Source of the DNA: Microbacterium invictum
Lineage (GTDB): Bacteria > Actinomycetota > Actinomycetes > Actinomycetales > Microbacteriaceae
Length of the DNA: 64,000 nt
Direction of reading: 5' to 3'
Assembly: GCF_014197265.1 (NCBI RefSeq)
Contig: NZ_JACIFH010000001.1
Span: 1,488,001 to 1,552,000, forward strand
Positions within the stretch are counted from its first letter, which is position 1. The number at the start of each line of letters is the position of its first letter. The translations under genes were made by a program, and so were the position numbers. This document shows positions 1 to 10,894 of this stretch, piece by piece. The notes below the pieces were generated by a model, which was not told the DNA's origin, searched no databases, and was given only the letters and a program-made list of their open reading frames with translations.

Positions 1-255
1 CGGGCCGAGTGCCGCGAACCACAGGGCGAACATCGAGCCGGTCACGCGCCACAGCACGACCGCGCCCACGACCGGCACGATCGCCGCCATCAGCGGCAGC
101 GGAGGCCGGGAGACGGGCGCGGGCGGCGTCGGCAGACGCAGCGGCTCGTCAGCACCCGGCGGCTCGGCCGAGTGCAGGGGTCCGTGGGTGCCCGTCAGGT
201 CATCGCCTTCGAGATGTTCGTCGGTGGCCGGTCGGCCAGGGTCTGCAGTGCGCAC
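1..255 (-). CDS. FtsK/SpoIIIE-type ATPase, N-terminal fragment (gene runs off the left edge)
   Basis: Only the first 85 codons are present; the gene continues beyond position 1. From a GTG at 255 the reading frame gives an acidic, proline-rich cytosolic N-terminus of about 45 residues. This is followed by two closely spaced hydrophobic stretches, one rich in Ala/Ile/Val around residues 51-62 and one around 70-85 ending at the window edge. This layout resembles the N-terminus of actinobacterial FtsK/SpoIIIE-domain proteins related to EccC/EssC secretion ATPases, but the ATPase domain itself is not visible, so the family name is an inference. It lies downstream of a PP2C phosphatase gene on the same strand, a common actinobacterial neighbourhood of FHA, phosphatase and kinase genes. 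The start is weakly supported because no clear ribosome-binding site is seen. Confidence 0.45.
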   Translation of the reverse strand, partial: MRTADPGRPATDEHLEGDDLTGTHGPLHSAEPPGADEPLRLPTPPAPVSRPPLPLMAAIVPVVGAVVLWRVTGSMFALWFAALGP

Positions 256-322
256 GTCCGACAGTCAAGCTCGACTGCGCCCCGTCACGGCGCGACCTCG
301 ACCGGTCGGTGGAGGGATCGGC

Positions 323-1111
323 TCAGTCCGCCTCTGGGGAGGAGGCGACGCGTTCCACGTTCAGCACGATGATCGTGACGTTGTCGCGACCGCCGTTCTC
401 GAGGGCGGCCTCGAGCATGGCGGAGATCGCCTCGGCGGGGTCGTCGTGAGCGAGCAGGAAGTGCAGGATGCCGTAGTCGGTGAGTTCTTTGGTCAGCCCG
501 TCGCTGCAGATGACGAAGCGGTCGCCATCGACCACTTCGAGGCGGACGTAGTCGGGGACGACATCGTCGCTCGGTCCGACGGCACGCGTGATGACGTTGC
601 CGTAGGGGTGGTTCTCGGCCTCTTCGGGGCTGAGCCGGCCCGACGAGATCAGCTCCTGGACGACCGAGTGATCGGTCGTGACCTGGGCGAGGCTGTCGTC
701 TCGGAACAGGTACACCCGCGAGTCGCCGATGTTCAGCGTCACCCAGGTGGGCTCGTCGCCGGTGAGGTCGAGGTACACGCCGGTCACCGTGGTGCCGGTG
801 CCGTCGTCGGTGGCTCCCGGGTGGGCCGAGATGTCGGCGACCGCACGCGAGAGGGCCTTCTCGATGGTCTTCGGGGTGACCGCGCCCTTCTCCGCGACTG
901 CGGAGAGCCGCTCGATGGTGCTCGAGCTGGCGATCTCGCCGCCGATGTGGCCGCCCATGCCGTCGGCGACCACGAACAGCGGATAATGCGCGAGCATCGC
1001 GTCCTGGTTCACGTCACGGCGCCGACCGCGATCGGTCACCTCCGCCCAGCGCAACTCGAACGTACCGTCCGAGGTCGGGACAGTCCGTGACTGGGTCGTG
1101 GGCTCGGGCAC
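323..1111 (-). CDS. PP2C-family serine/threonine protein phosphatase
   Basis: 262 residues from a GTG at 1111 preceded by a purine-rich AGGGAAGGGTGGAG stretch. It is a metal-dependent (Mn/Mg) PPM-type protein phosphatase, acting in the cytosol to reverse Ser/Thr phosphorylation. All core motifs are present: RRDVNQDA (31-38), VVADGMGGHxGGE (47-59), GTTVTG (106-111), NIGDSRVYLF (127-136), TTDHSVVQELI (145-155), NHPYGNVITRAVG (167-179), ICSDGLTKEL (201-210) and GGRDNVTIIV (240-249). The metal-binding aspartates D50, D204 and D243 are retained. No membrane segment follows, so unlike Mycobacterium PstP it is a soluble, catalytic-domain-only form. In actinobacteria such genes usually sit with FHA proteins and PknA/B-type kinases, which would lie outside this window. 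Confidence 0.93.
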   Translation of the reverse strand: MPEPTTQSRTVPTSDGTFELRWAEVTDRGRRRDVNQDAMLAHYPLFVVADGMGGHIGGEIASSSTIERLSAVAEKGAVTPKTIEKALSRAVADISAHPGATDDGTGTTVTGVYLDLTGDEPTWVTLNIGDSRVYLFRDDSLAQVTTDHSVVQELISSGRLSPEEAENHPYGNVITRAVGPSDDVVPDYVRLEVVDGDRFVICSDGLTKELTDYGILHFLLAHDDPAEAISAMLEAALENGGRDNVTIIVLNVERVASSPEAD

Positions 1112-1182
1112 GCTCCACCCTTCCCTGGTCGACGACACCGCGCCTTCACACTCTAGTGGACGCCGTTCGCTGTGCTCGGTTG

Positions 1183-2160
1183 TCACGCGGCCGGGTCGGG
1201 AACGAGGGGGAACAGCGCATCGACGGCGTCGAGGTCGTCGGACGTCGGCATCCAGGCGGATGCCGCTGCCGCATTCGCCTGCACCTGGGCCGGCGTGGTG
1301 GCGCCGGCGATGACGCTGGTCAGCTCCGGGCGCGACAGCAGCCAGCCGATCGTGGCCTGCAGCATCGTGATGCCGCGCTCGTCGCAGAACGCCTGGAACT
1401 GTTCGAGCGCGTCCCACGGCGCATCCTCGTGCAGCTGCGGCCGCTGCCGCATGATGCGGCTGTCGGCGGGGCCGCCCGACCGGGTGAACTTCCCGGTGAG
1501 GAGCCCGTTGTGCAGGGGGAAGTACGGCAGGAACCCGAGTCCGAACCGCTCCACGGCCGGCAGCACGTCCCGCTCGGCGCCGCGGCGCAGCAGGCTGTAG
1601 TGGTTCTGCGCCGATACGAACGCGGTGGACCGGCGGTCGCGGGCGGTGAAGTCCGCCTCGGCGATCTGCCATCCGGTGAAGTTCGAGTGGCCGATGTAGC
1701 GCACCTTGCCCTCGCGGACGAGATCGTCGAGCACATCGAGCGTCTCGTCGATGGGCGTGCCCGGATCGGGCGTGTGCAGCTGGTACAGGTCGATCCAGTC
1801 CGTCTGCAGACGGGCCAGTGACGCCTCCACGGCGCGTCGCACGTAGCTGCGCGATCCGCGCGAGCCGGCGATGATTCCCGCACCGAACTGGCTGTGCCCG
1901 AACTTGGTCGCAAGGACCACCTGGTCGCGTCGCCCGCGGAGCGCCTCGCCCATGAGCGTCTCGGACAGCCCGGGCTCCCTGCCGTAGATGTCTGCCGTGT
2001 CGAGGAATGTGACACCGGCATCCAGTGCCGCATCGATGACCGCCGTGGTGCCTTCGAGAGTCTCGGTGACGCTGCCGGCCCGGCCGAAGTTGTTGCAGCC
2101 GAGGCCGACGGCCGGCACGAGCAGGCCTGACGGGCCCAAGCGGCGCTGAGGAATGTCCAT
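1183..2160 (-). CDS. Aldo/keto reductase
   Basis: 325 residues. It is a (beta/alpha)8 NADPH-dependent oxidoreductase reducing aldehydes or ketones; the physiological substrate cannot be told from sequence. The AKR catalytic tetrad is visible: D55 and Y59 in FLDTADIYG, K86 in LATKFG and H130 in LYQLHTPD. The N-terminal RRLGPSGLLVPAVGLGCNNFG and the later GHSNF segment are typical of the AKR family that includes YajO/L-glyceraldehyde-3-phosphate reductase-like proteins. The start is taken as the ATG at 2160; a GTG three codons upstream (2169) is an alternative. The gene begins about 10 bases after the stop of the ABC exporter gene, so it may be read from the same transcript. Confidence 0.9.
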   Translation of the reverse strand: MDIPQRRLGPSGLLVPAVGLGCNNFGRAGSVTETLEGTTAVIDAALDAGVTFLDTADIYGREPGLSETLMGEALRGRRDQVVLATKFGHSQFGAGIIAGSRGSRSYVRRAVEASLARLQTDWIDLYQLHTPDPGTPIDETLDVLDDLVREGKVRYIGHSNFTGWQIAEADFTARDRRSTAFVSAQNHYSLLRRGAERDVLPAVERFGLGFLPYFPLHNGLLTGKFTRSGGPADSRIMRQRPQLHEDAPWDALEQFQAFCDERGITMLQATIGWLLSRPELTSVIAGATTPAQVQANAAAASAWMPTSDDLDAVDALFPLVPDPAA

Positions 2161-2170
2161 GTACTCCACG

Positions 2171-4123
2171 CTACTGGCCCGGCGCCACCGGGAGCGCCGG
2201 ATCCTGGTCCTCGTCGGCCGGAGCCTCGAACTGCGCGTTGTACAGGCGCCAGTAGGCGCCTCGGGCAGCCAGCAGCTCGTCGTGCGCGCCCTGCTCGACG
2301 ATCGCGCCGTTCTCCATCACCAGGATCAGGTCGGCGTCGCGGATCGTCGACAGCCGGTGGGCGATGACGAACGCGGTGCGGTCTTCGCGGAGCCTCGACA
2401 TGGCGCGCTGGATGAGCAGCTCGGTGCGCGTGTCGACCGAGCTGGTCGCCTCGTCGAGGATCAGCAGGCGCGGATCGGCCAGGAACGCGCGTGCGATGGT
2501 GACCAGCTGCCGTTCGCCGACGCTGAGGTTGGTGGCCTCGTCGTCGAGCTCCGTGTCGTACCCGTCGGGCAGCGCGTGAACGAACCGGTCGACGTACGCC
2601 GCGGTGGCCGCCGCGACGATCTCCTCCTCGGTCGCGTCGGGACAACCGTAGGCGATGTTCTCGCGGATCGTGCCGGCGAACAGCCAGGTGTCCTGCAGCA
2701 CCATCCCGGTGCGCGAACGCAGGTCCTGCCGGGTCATCCGGCGGGTGTCGAGCCCGCCGAGGGCGATCGTGCCCTCGTCGACGTCGTAGAACCGCATGAT
2801 GAGGTTGACGAGCGTCGTCTTACCCGCTCCCGTAGGCCCCACGATGGCCACGGTGCTCCCCTGCCGCGCCTCGAGCGAGAGATCGTCGATGAGGGGCGTG
2901 TCGGGCGTGTACCGGAACGAGACACCGTCGAACGACAGGTGTCCCTCGATCTCGGAAACCGTCTCGGACGGCTCGGGATCGGGCGTCTGCTCGTCCTCGT
3001 CGAGCAGCTCGAACACGCGCTCGGCGCTGGCGATGCCCGACTGCAGCAGGTTCGCCATCGAGCCGAGCTGACTGAGCGGCTGCGTGAACTGCCGCGAGTA
3101 CTGGATGAAGGCCTGCACATCGCCGATCGACATGAGTCCGCCCGCGACCTGCAGGCCGCCGACGACCGCGATCGCGACGTAGACGAGGTTCCCGATGAAC
3201 ATCATCGCGGGCATGATGATGCCCGAGAGGAACTGGGCGCCGAAGCTCGCGCGGTACACCTCGTCGTTCTCGGTGCGGAAGTCGGCCTCGGCCTCGGCCT
3301 GGTGGCCGAACACCTTCACGACCGCGTGTCCGGAGAACGTCTCCTCGACGCGGGCGTTGAGGACGCCGGTGGCCTTCCACTGCGCGACGAACAGCTTCTG
3401 CGAGCGCTTGGCGATGACCACGGTGATCACGAGGGTGAGCGGAATGGTGACCAGTGCGATCACGGCCAGCAGCGGCGAGATGACGAACATCATGATGAGC
3501 ACGCCGATCACCGTCAGCAGTGAGATCACCACTTGAGAGAGCGTCTGCTGCATCGTCTGGCCGATGTTGTCGACGTCGTTGGTGACGCGGCTCAGCAGCT
3601 CGCCACGCTGCACCTTGTCGAAATACGACAGCGGCAGCCGGTGGATCTTCTCCTCCACCCGCATGCGCAGCCGGTGCATCGCGCGCTGCACGATCCCGTT
3701 GAGGATGAGTCCCTGCAACCAGCCGAAGATGCTGCCCAGCACATAGATGACGATGACGGCGAGGATGATCCCACCCAGGTGACCGAAGTCGACACCCGCC
3801 CCGGGCGTGAACTCCATGGCGGCGAGCATGTCGGCCTGCTGCTGGTTGCCCGAGGCGATGAGCTGGTCGATGACCTGCTGCTGGGTGGCGCCCTCGGGCA
3901 TCTGCAGCGAGATGAAACCGGCGAACACCACGTTGGTGGCCTCGCCGAGGATCTTGGGACCCATCACCGTCAGCGCCACCGAGAGCACCCCGAGCAAGAG
4001 CACCATGATCAGCTGCGGGACGTCCGTGCGCAGCTCGCCGAGCAGTCGTTTGGCGCTCGGGCCGAAGTTCTGCGCCTTCTGACCGGGGGCCATCACACGG
4101 GGGCCGGGACCGGGACCGCTCAT
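2171..4123 (-). CDS. ABC exporter half-transporter with the catalytically competent nucleotide-binding domain
   Basis: 650 residues: a cytosolic N-terminal tail, six transmembrane helices in about the first 370 residues, then one ATPase domain. Walker A GPTGAGKTT (429-437), Walker B LLILDEATSSVD with the catalytic glutamate E558, and the switch histidine H589 in IAHRLST are intact. The signature motif is changed to LSVGE (533-537) instead of LSGGQ. The ATG at 4123 overlaps the stop of the upstream partner gene in an ATGA. The pair forms a heterodimeric type IV exporter in the plasma membrane, of the TM287/288 or BmrCD type. This subunit supplies the Walker motifs of the working ATP site and a degenerate signature for the other site. 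The substrate is unknown; lipids, drugs or peptides are all possible for the family. Confidence 0.93.
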   Translation of the reverse strand: MSGPGPGPRVMAPGQKAQNFGPSAKRLLGELRTDVPQLIMVLLLGVLSVALTVMGPKILGEATNVVFAGFISLQMPEGATQQQVIDQLIASGNQQQADMLAAMEFTPGAGVDFGHLGGIILAVIVIYVLGSIFGWLQGLILNGIVQRAMHRLRMRVEEKIHRLPLSYFDKVQRGELLSRVTNDVDNIGQTMQQTLSQVVISLLTVIGVLIMMFVISPLLAVIALVTIPLTLVITVVIAKRSQKLFVAQWKATGVLNARVEETFSGHAVVKVFGHQAEAEADFRTENDEVYRASFGAQFLSGIIMPAMMFIGNLVYVAIAVVGGLQVAGGLMSIGDVQAFIQYSRQFTQPLSQLGSMANLLQSGIASAERVFELLDEDEQTPDPEPSETVSEIEGHLSFDGVSFRYTPDTPLIDDLSLEARQGSTVAIVGPTGAGKTTLVNLIMRFYDVDEGTIALGGLDTRRMTRQDLRSRTGMVLQDTWLFAGTIRENIAYGCPDATEEEIVAAATAAYVDRFVHALPDGYDTELDDEATNLSVGERQLVTIARAFLADPRLLILDEATSSVDTRTELLIQRAMSRLREDRTAFVIAHRLSTIRDADLILVMENGAIVEQGAHDELLAARGAYWRLYNAQFEAPADEDQDPALPVAPGQ

Positions 4124-5853
4124 GCCGCCTCCTCCGCTGCGAGCTGTGATTCGACGATCTCGCGGTAGGTCTCGCTCGTTTCCAGCAGTTCGTCGTGCGT
4201 GCCGCGGCCTACCATCCGCCCGTGGTCGAGCACGATGATCTGGTCGGCGCCCTGGACCGTCGACACGCGCTGCGCCACGACGATGCGCGTCGCCTCGGGA
4301 AGGTGCGTGTCCAGCGCGCGCCGCAGCGCGGCATCCGTCCGCAGGTCGAGGGCGGAGAACGAGTCGTCGAAGATGTACAGCTCGGGTCGCTTCACGAGGG
4401 CCCGCGCGATGGCGAGCCGCTGCCGCTGGCCGCCCGACACGTTGGTGCCGCCCTGGGCGATCGGCGCGTCGAGCCCCTCGGGCAGCGCCTCGACGAAGTC
4501 CCTCGCCTGGGCGAGCTCGAGCGCGCGCCACAGGTCCTCGTCGCTCGCGTCGGTGTCCCCGTAGCGAAGATTGGATGCGACCGTTCCCGCGAACAGGAAC
4601 GCGCGTTGCGGCACGAGGCCGATCCGCTGCCAGAGGTCGTCCGGATCGAGGCGGCGAACGTCCTCGCCGTCGATACGCACCGCTCCCGCGGTGACGTCGA
4701 ACAGCCGCGCGATGAGGCCGACGAGAGTCGTCTTGCCGGATCCGGTGGAGCCGATGACCGCCGTCGTGGTTCCTGGCTCGACCGTGAAGGTGAGGTCGTG
4801 CAGCACGGCCTCCTCGGCACCGGGGTAGGTGAATGCGACCGCGTCGAACTCGACCCGCCCACGGCCGGCGGGGGCGCTCACGGGGTCGGCCGGCGCCTCG
4901 ACCGACGGGTCGGTGTCGAGCACTTCGCCGATGCGGTTCGCGCAGACGGCCGCGCGCGGGATCATGACGAACATGAAGGTCGCCATCATCACGCCCATGA
5001 GGATCTGCATGAGGTAGTTGAGGAACGCGAACAGGGTGCCGATCTCGACGCCGTTGTTCTGCACCTGGAACGCCCCGAACCAGATGACGGCGACGCTGGA
5101 GACGTTCATGACGAGCATGACGGCCGGGAACATGAGCGCCATCAGGTTGCCGGCGCGCAGGGCGGTGTCCATGACGTCGGTGCTGGCACGTTCGAACCGC
5201 GCGTGCTCCTGGTCTTCGCGGACGAAGGCGCGCACCACGCGGATGCCGGTGAGCTGCTCGCGGATGACCTGGTTGACGCGGTCGATGCGCGCCTGCATCT
5301 GCGTGAATGCCGGCACCATGCGCACCACGATCAACCCGACGATGATGAGCAGGACGGGGATGGCCACGACCATCAGCCAGGCGAGCCCCGCATCCTGCCG
5401 GATCGCCATGATCACACCGCCGATGGCGAGCATCGGCGCCGACACCATGACGGTCGCCGACATCTGCACGAGCATCTGCACCTGCTGGACGTCGTTCGTG
5501 TTGCGCGTGATCAGCGACGGCGCGCCGAACTGACCGACCTCGCGCTGCGAGAACGCGACGACGCGGTGGAACAGGGCGCCGCGCAGGTCACGGCCCATCG
5601 CCATGGCGAGTCGCGAACCGAAGTATACGGCGACGATCGCGCACACGACCTGCACCAGGCTCACTGCGAGCATCACGCCACCGGTGCGCCAGATGTAGTC
5701 GATGTCGCCGACGACGACACCCTTGTCGATGATGTCCGCGTTGAGCGTCGGCAGCTGCAGCGAGGCGATCGACTGCGCCAGCTGGAACACGACGACGGCC
5801 AGCAGCAGCGGCCACGCGGGGCGCAGATAGCGCACCAGGAGTCTGCCGAGCAC
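4120..5853 (-). CDS. ABC exporter half-transporter with a degenerate nucleotide-binding domain
   Basis: 577 residues with six transmembrane helices followed by an ATPase domain. Walker A GSTGSGKTT (368-376) and the signature VSGGQ (472-476) are canonical. The catalytic glutamate after Walker B is aspartate (YIFDDS, D497) and the switch histidine is glutamine (VVAQRVST, Q528). These substitutions mark the degenerate site of heterodimeric ABC exporters. It is [15 protein letters not shown] coupled by a 4-base overlap to its partner. The start is the GTG at 5853, because AGGAAAGGGAAG lies just upstream and the protein then begins MLGRLLVRYLRPAW, as in relatives; a longer reading from a GTG at 5892 is less likely. 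Together with its partner it would form one asymmetric exporter in the plasma membrane. Confidence 0.92.
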   Translation of the reverse strand: MLGRLLVRYLRPAWPLLLAVVVFQLAQSIASLQLPTLNADIIDKGVVVGDIDYIWRTGGVMLAVSLVQVVCAIVAVYFGSRLAMAMGRDLRGALFHRVVAFSQREVGQFGAPSLITRNTNDVQQVQMLVQMSATVMVSAPMLAIGGVIMAIRQDAGLAWLMVVAIPVLLIIVGLIVVRMVPAFTQMQARIDRVNQVIREQLTGIRVVRAFVREDQEHARFERASTDVMDTALRAGNLMALMFPAVMLVMNVSSVAVIWFGAFQVQNNGVEIGTLFAFLNYLMQILMGVMMATFMFVMIPRAAVCANRIGEVLDTDPSVEAPADPVSAPAGRGRVEFDAVAFTYPGAEEAVLHDLTFTVEPGTTTAVIGSTGSGKTTLVGLIARLFDVTAGAVRIDGEDVRRLDPDDLWQRIGLVPQRAFLFAGTVASNLRYGDTDASDEDLWRALELAQARDFVEALPEGLDAPIAQGGTNVSGGQRQRLAIARALVKRPELYIFDDSFSALDLRTDAALRRALDTHLPEATRIVVAQRVSTVQGADQIIVLDHGRMVGRGTHDELLETSETYREIVESQLAAEEAA

Positions 5854-5968
5854 GAGCTTCCCTTTCCTGCGCGCGGGCAGAAGACGCACCACACGCGAGG
5901 ATCGACGCTACGCCCGTGCGCCGGGCATCCTCAAGTCCGGCCGTGCGCTGTCAGCGAACCGGCCGCGG

Positions 5969-6772
5969 TCACGCCTTCGGCGGCTCGTCGGTGGGAGGCT
6001 CGGCTGCCGGGGGCTCCGCTGCCGGTGGCGGGGTGGATGCCGGGGGCTCCGCTGCCGGTGACGGGGTGGATGCCGGGGGCTCCGCCGCCGTCGGCGGGGT
6101 GGGTGCCGGGGGCTGATATCCGGGAGGCGGCTGGTACCCGGCGGGCGGGGCCTGATAACCCCCGGGGGGCTGGTATCCCGGAGGCGGCTGGTAACCCGCG
6201 GGGGGCTGGTAGCCGGCAGGCGGGTAGCCGGGCGCCGCGGGGTATCCCGGCGGAGGCGGCTGGTGCCCGGCGACGGCCTGCACCGGGACGCCGTCCCAGA
6301 CCGTCCGGTCGGCGAAGAACGAGTTGGCCCCCCACGGCACCGGCGCGACCGCGGTGTTCCACCGGGACGAGTCGAACGCGAGGATGCCGAGCCACACCGG
6401 GAACAGCAACACGGCCAAGACCACCCAGGCGGGCTCCTTCTGCAGCTTCAGGCCCACGCGCCAGGCCGCGACGGCCAGCACGGCATACGGGATCAAGGTC
6501 ACCGCCGGCCCGATGACGGGCAGCCAGTTCAGCACGACAGAGGCACCGATGCCGATCAGGACGAGCCAGGGGCTGAGATCCCCCAGCTTGGAGAACACCA
6601 TCAAGTTGTAGACGGGAACCCAGGCGCGCCATTTCCCCTGCACGCCGGCCTTCTCGAAGACCTTCATCAGGAAGAGCGCCGTGATGACGTACAGGGCCGC
6701 GCCGAGCAGGAGCCCGAAGCCGAACAGCAGGAAAGCACCGGCAGCGAAGCCGTAGTCGTAGTACCCGGACAT
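5969..6772 (-). CDS. DUF5684-type membrane protein with a Pro/Tyr/Gly repeat tail
   Basis: 267 residues starting at an ATG (6772) with GGGAGGGACGAC upstream. About four hydrophobic segments occupy residues 10-150, including a WRAWVPVYNL motif that resembles the DUF5684 family. The C-terminal third is low-complexity cytosolic or extracellular sequence: short PPGYQ-type repeats, then runs of EPPAS and TPxPA. Similar PGY-repeat tails occur on many actinobacterial membrane proteins and are thought to be disordered or interaction-prone. The function is unknown. It is transcribed away from the DUF4282 gene across a 194-base divergent promoter region. Confidence 0.78.
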   Translation of the reverse strand: MSGYYDYGFAAGAFLLFGFGLLLGAALYVITALFLMKVFEKAGVQGKWRAWVPVYNLMVFSKLGDLSPWLVLIGIGASVVLNWLPVIGPAVTLIPYAVLAVAAWRVGLKLQKEPAWVVLAVLLFPVWLGILAFDSSRWNTAVAPVPWGANSFFADRTVWDGVPVQAVAGHQPPPPGYPAAPGYPPAGYQPPAGYQPPPGYQPPGGYQAPPAGYQPPPGYQPPAPTPPTAAEPPASTPSPAAEPPASTPPPAAEPPAAEPPTDEPPKA

Positions 6773-6966
6773 GTCGTCCCTCCCCGTGGCGGCGCCGTGG
6801 CGGTCACCGATCCTCGGACGCAGCCGGGGACGCAGCCATCGTAGCGACCCGGCCGGACCGAGCAACAGAGCACGACTCGGGTGCTCGCCTCTCCCTGCCC
6901 GTGCGATCGAGTCGCTAGCCTGGCGTGAACCGGAGTGAGACGGTGACCGGAATGAGAGGGACACCC

Positions 6967-7419
6967 ATGAGTGACGCCGACAACCAGACTCCCCCACCGC
7001 CGAACCGCTCGGCCGCCGAGGCGGCCCGGGCTGCGCCGGTCGATCCGGACGACACCGGCGTCCCGGCACTGGGTGACGACCTGGCCCAGACCGGTCGCGG
7101 ATTCCTGTCCGCGCTGTTCGACGTCTCGTTCCGCACATTCATCACGAGGCGACTGGCCGGCGCGTTCTACGTGGTCGGCCTGATCATCATCGCCATCGCG
7201 TTCATCTACAACTTCGTCGGCGGTCTGATCAACGGCATCAGCGCCCTGACGTGGAACCCGGGCGCCGGCATCGCCCTCATCCTGTCGACGGTGATCATCG
7301 TGCCGCTCGTGGCGTTCCTCGCCGTCGTCGTGCTCAGGTTCGTCATCGAGGGTGTCGTGGCGCTCATCGCGATCGCCGAGAACACCGAGCGCACCGCGGA
7401 GAACACGCGCGGACGCTGA
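6967..7419 (+). CDS. DUF4282 membrane protein
   Basis: 150 residues from an ATG at 6967 preceded by GAGAGGG. A hydrophilic Pro/Asp-rich N-terminus of about 45 residues is followed by a short amphipathic stretch (FLSALFDVSFRTFITRRLAG) and two long transmembrane helices separated by about 20 residues. It ends in a conserved polar tail (IAIAENTERTAENT). This arrangement matches DUF4282. The role is unknown; a small inner-membrane protein with a cytosolic C-terminus is the most that can be said. The stop lies only five bases from the convergent yaaA stop. Confidence 0.85.
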   Translation: MSDADNQTPPPPNRSAAEAARAAPVDPDDTGVPALGDDLAQTGRGFLSALFDVSFRTFITRRLAGAFYVVGLIIIAIAFIYNFVGGLINGISALTWNPGAGIALILSTVIIVPLVAFLAVVVLRFVIEGVVALIAIAENTERTAENTRGR

Positions 7420-7424
7420 TCGGG

Positions 7425-8174
7425 TCAGACGACCAGCTCGAGCTCACCGGCCACACCGGGACGCAGCGTCCAGCCCGCCTCTGCCGACCACTGCAGCAGA
7501 GACGCGAGGCTGCCGGCTCGCGGACCGGCCAGAGCCAATGCGCGCACGAACTCGCCCTTCGCGTGCTTGTTGAAGTGGTTGAGTGCGCGGGCGGTGCCGT
7601 CGGGCCCTTCGGTGACGACGCGCACATACGCGCTCGACGTCGTCTCGGGTACCGGGCCCAGTGCCGTGTAGGCCTCAGAGCGAAGATCGAGCACGAACCG
7701 CGCCGCGGTCGCTTCCAGTGCCGCCGTGACCGGACCGGCCCACAGCCGGCGAAGCGGTGGCAGGTCCGGCAACGATGTCCCGGCTGCCAGACGATATGAG
7801 GGGATGCCGTCGAGCGCCCCCACCGGGCCGAACGGCGCCGAGTGGATGAGCACGTGAGCGCCGAGCCAGCGGCGCGCCGCGGCGGGGAGGGTCGCCGCAT
7901 CGAGCGCATCGAACAGGACGCCGGTATAGCGGTCGACCGCGGGCAGGGTCGGCGCCGTGCGCAGTGCGGCATTGTGCGCGATCTCTCCGCGTTGCCGCTC
8001 CGACAGCTTCAGCACGCGCGCCGCGCGCTCGGCATCGCGACTGAGGTCGACCAGGGCCTCGGCGACCGCCGCGCGTTGCGGCGCCAGTTCAGGCAGCGCA
8101 AGGCGCTCGACCGCGAGCGGCGCGCCGGTGCCGCCGGCGCGCTTGGTCTCGGAAGGGGGCAGGAGTATCAGCAT
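7425..8174 (-). CDS. yaaA: Peroxide stress protein YaaA (DUF328 family)
   Basis: 249 residues, the usual size for the family. The family signatures are present at both ends: LILLPPSETK at the start and LNHFNKHAKGEFVRAL near the C-terminus. In Escherichia coli YaaA limits free iron during peroxide stress and binds DNA; the family fold contains a helix-hairpin-helix-like DNA-binding motif. The gene follows the ATP synthase operon but is separated from it by a strong hairpin terminator (8187-8220), so it probably has its own promoter. It converges with the DUF4282 gene. Confidence 0.88.
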   Translation of the reverse strand: MLILLPPSETKRAGGTGAPLAVERLALPELAPQRAAVAEALVDLSRDAERAARVLKLSERQRGEIAHNAALRTAPTLPAVDRYTGVLFDALDAATLPAAARRWLGAHVLIHSAPFGPVGALDGIPSYRLAAGTSLPDLPPLRRLWAGPVTAALEATAARFVLDLRSEAYTALGPVPETTSSAYVRVVTEGPDGTARALNHFNKHAKGEFVRALALAGPRAGSLASLLQWSAEAGWTLRPGVAGELELVV

Positions 8175-8186
8175 GGGAGACGACGA

Positions 8187-8220
8187 AGAACGCCGCCCGG
8201 ATCGATCCGGGCGGCGTTCT
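8187..8220 (-). terminator. Terminator of the ATP synthase operon
   Basis: A perfect inverted repeat with 17-base arms (8187-8203 and 8204-8220) and no unpaired loop bases in the DNA starts nine bases after the atpC stop codon. On the minus strand it is followed by TTCGTCG, only weakly T-rich, as is common in high-GC actinobacteria. Confidence 0.85.
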
Positions 8221-8228
8221 GCCGCATA

Positions 8229-8489
8229 TCAGGAGGTGAGTGTCGCGTGACCGGCGACGATGGTGAGTTCGTCGCCCTCCATCGACAGGAAGCCGGAGTG
8301 GGCGTTCGCGATCACCTTGGCGCCATCGGCCTGCGTGATGCGGACCTGACCCTCGGCAAGGATCGCGAGGACGGGCTCATGACCGGTCATGAAGCCGATC
8401 TCGCCCTCGACGGTCTTGGCGACGACGAGGCTCGCCTCACCGCTCCAGACCTCCTCCTCAGCGGAGACGAGGGTGACCGTCAGCGCCAT
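8229..8489 (-). CDS. atpC: ATP synthase epsilon subunit
   Basis: 86 residues, the short actinobacterial form. It contains the N-terminal beta-sandwich typical of the subunit (EGEIGFMTGHEPVLAIL) and lacks the C-terminal helical hairpin that inhibits the enzyme in many bacteria. It belongs to the F1 central stalk with gamma. It starts one base after the atpD stop, so the two are [18 protein letters not shown] at the end of the atp operon. Confidence 0.96.
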   Translation of the reverse strand: MALTVTLVSAEEEVWSGEASLVVAKTVEGEIGFMTGHEPVLAILAEGQVRITQADGAKVIANAHSGFLSMEGDELTIVAGHATLTS

Positions 8490-8490
8490 G

Positions 8491-10874
<2,384 letters not shown>

Positions 10875-10894
10875 GGATTCGTCTCCTCAGTCGC

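Noticed and set aside
5854..5892. Upstream GTG (5892) as the start of the degenerate ABC subunit
   Set aside because: The GTG at 5853 has a strong purine-rich ribosome-binding site and yields the N-terminus typical of relatives; the extra 13 residues include that site.
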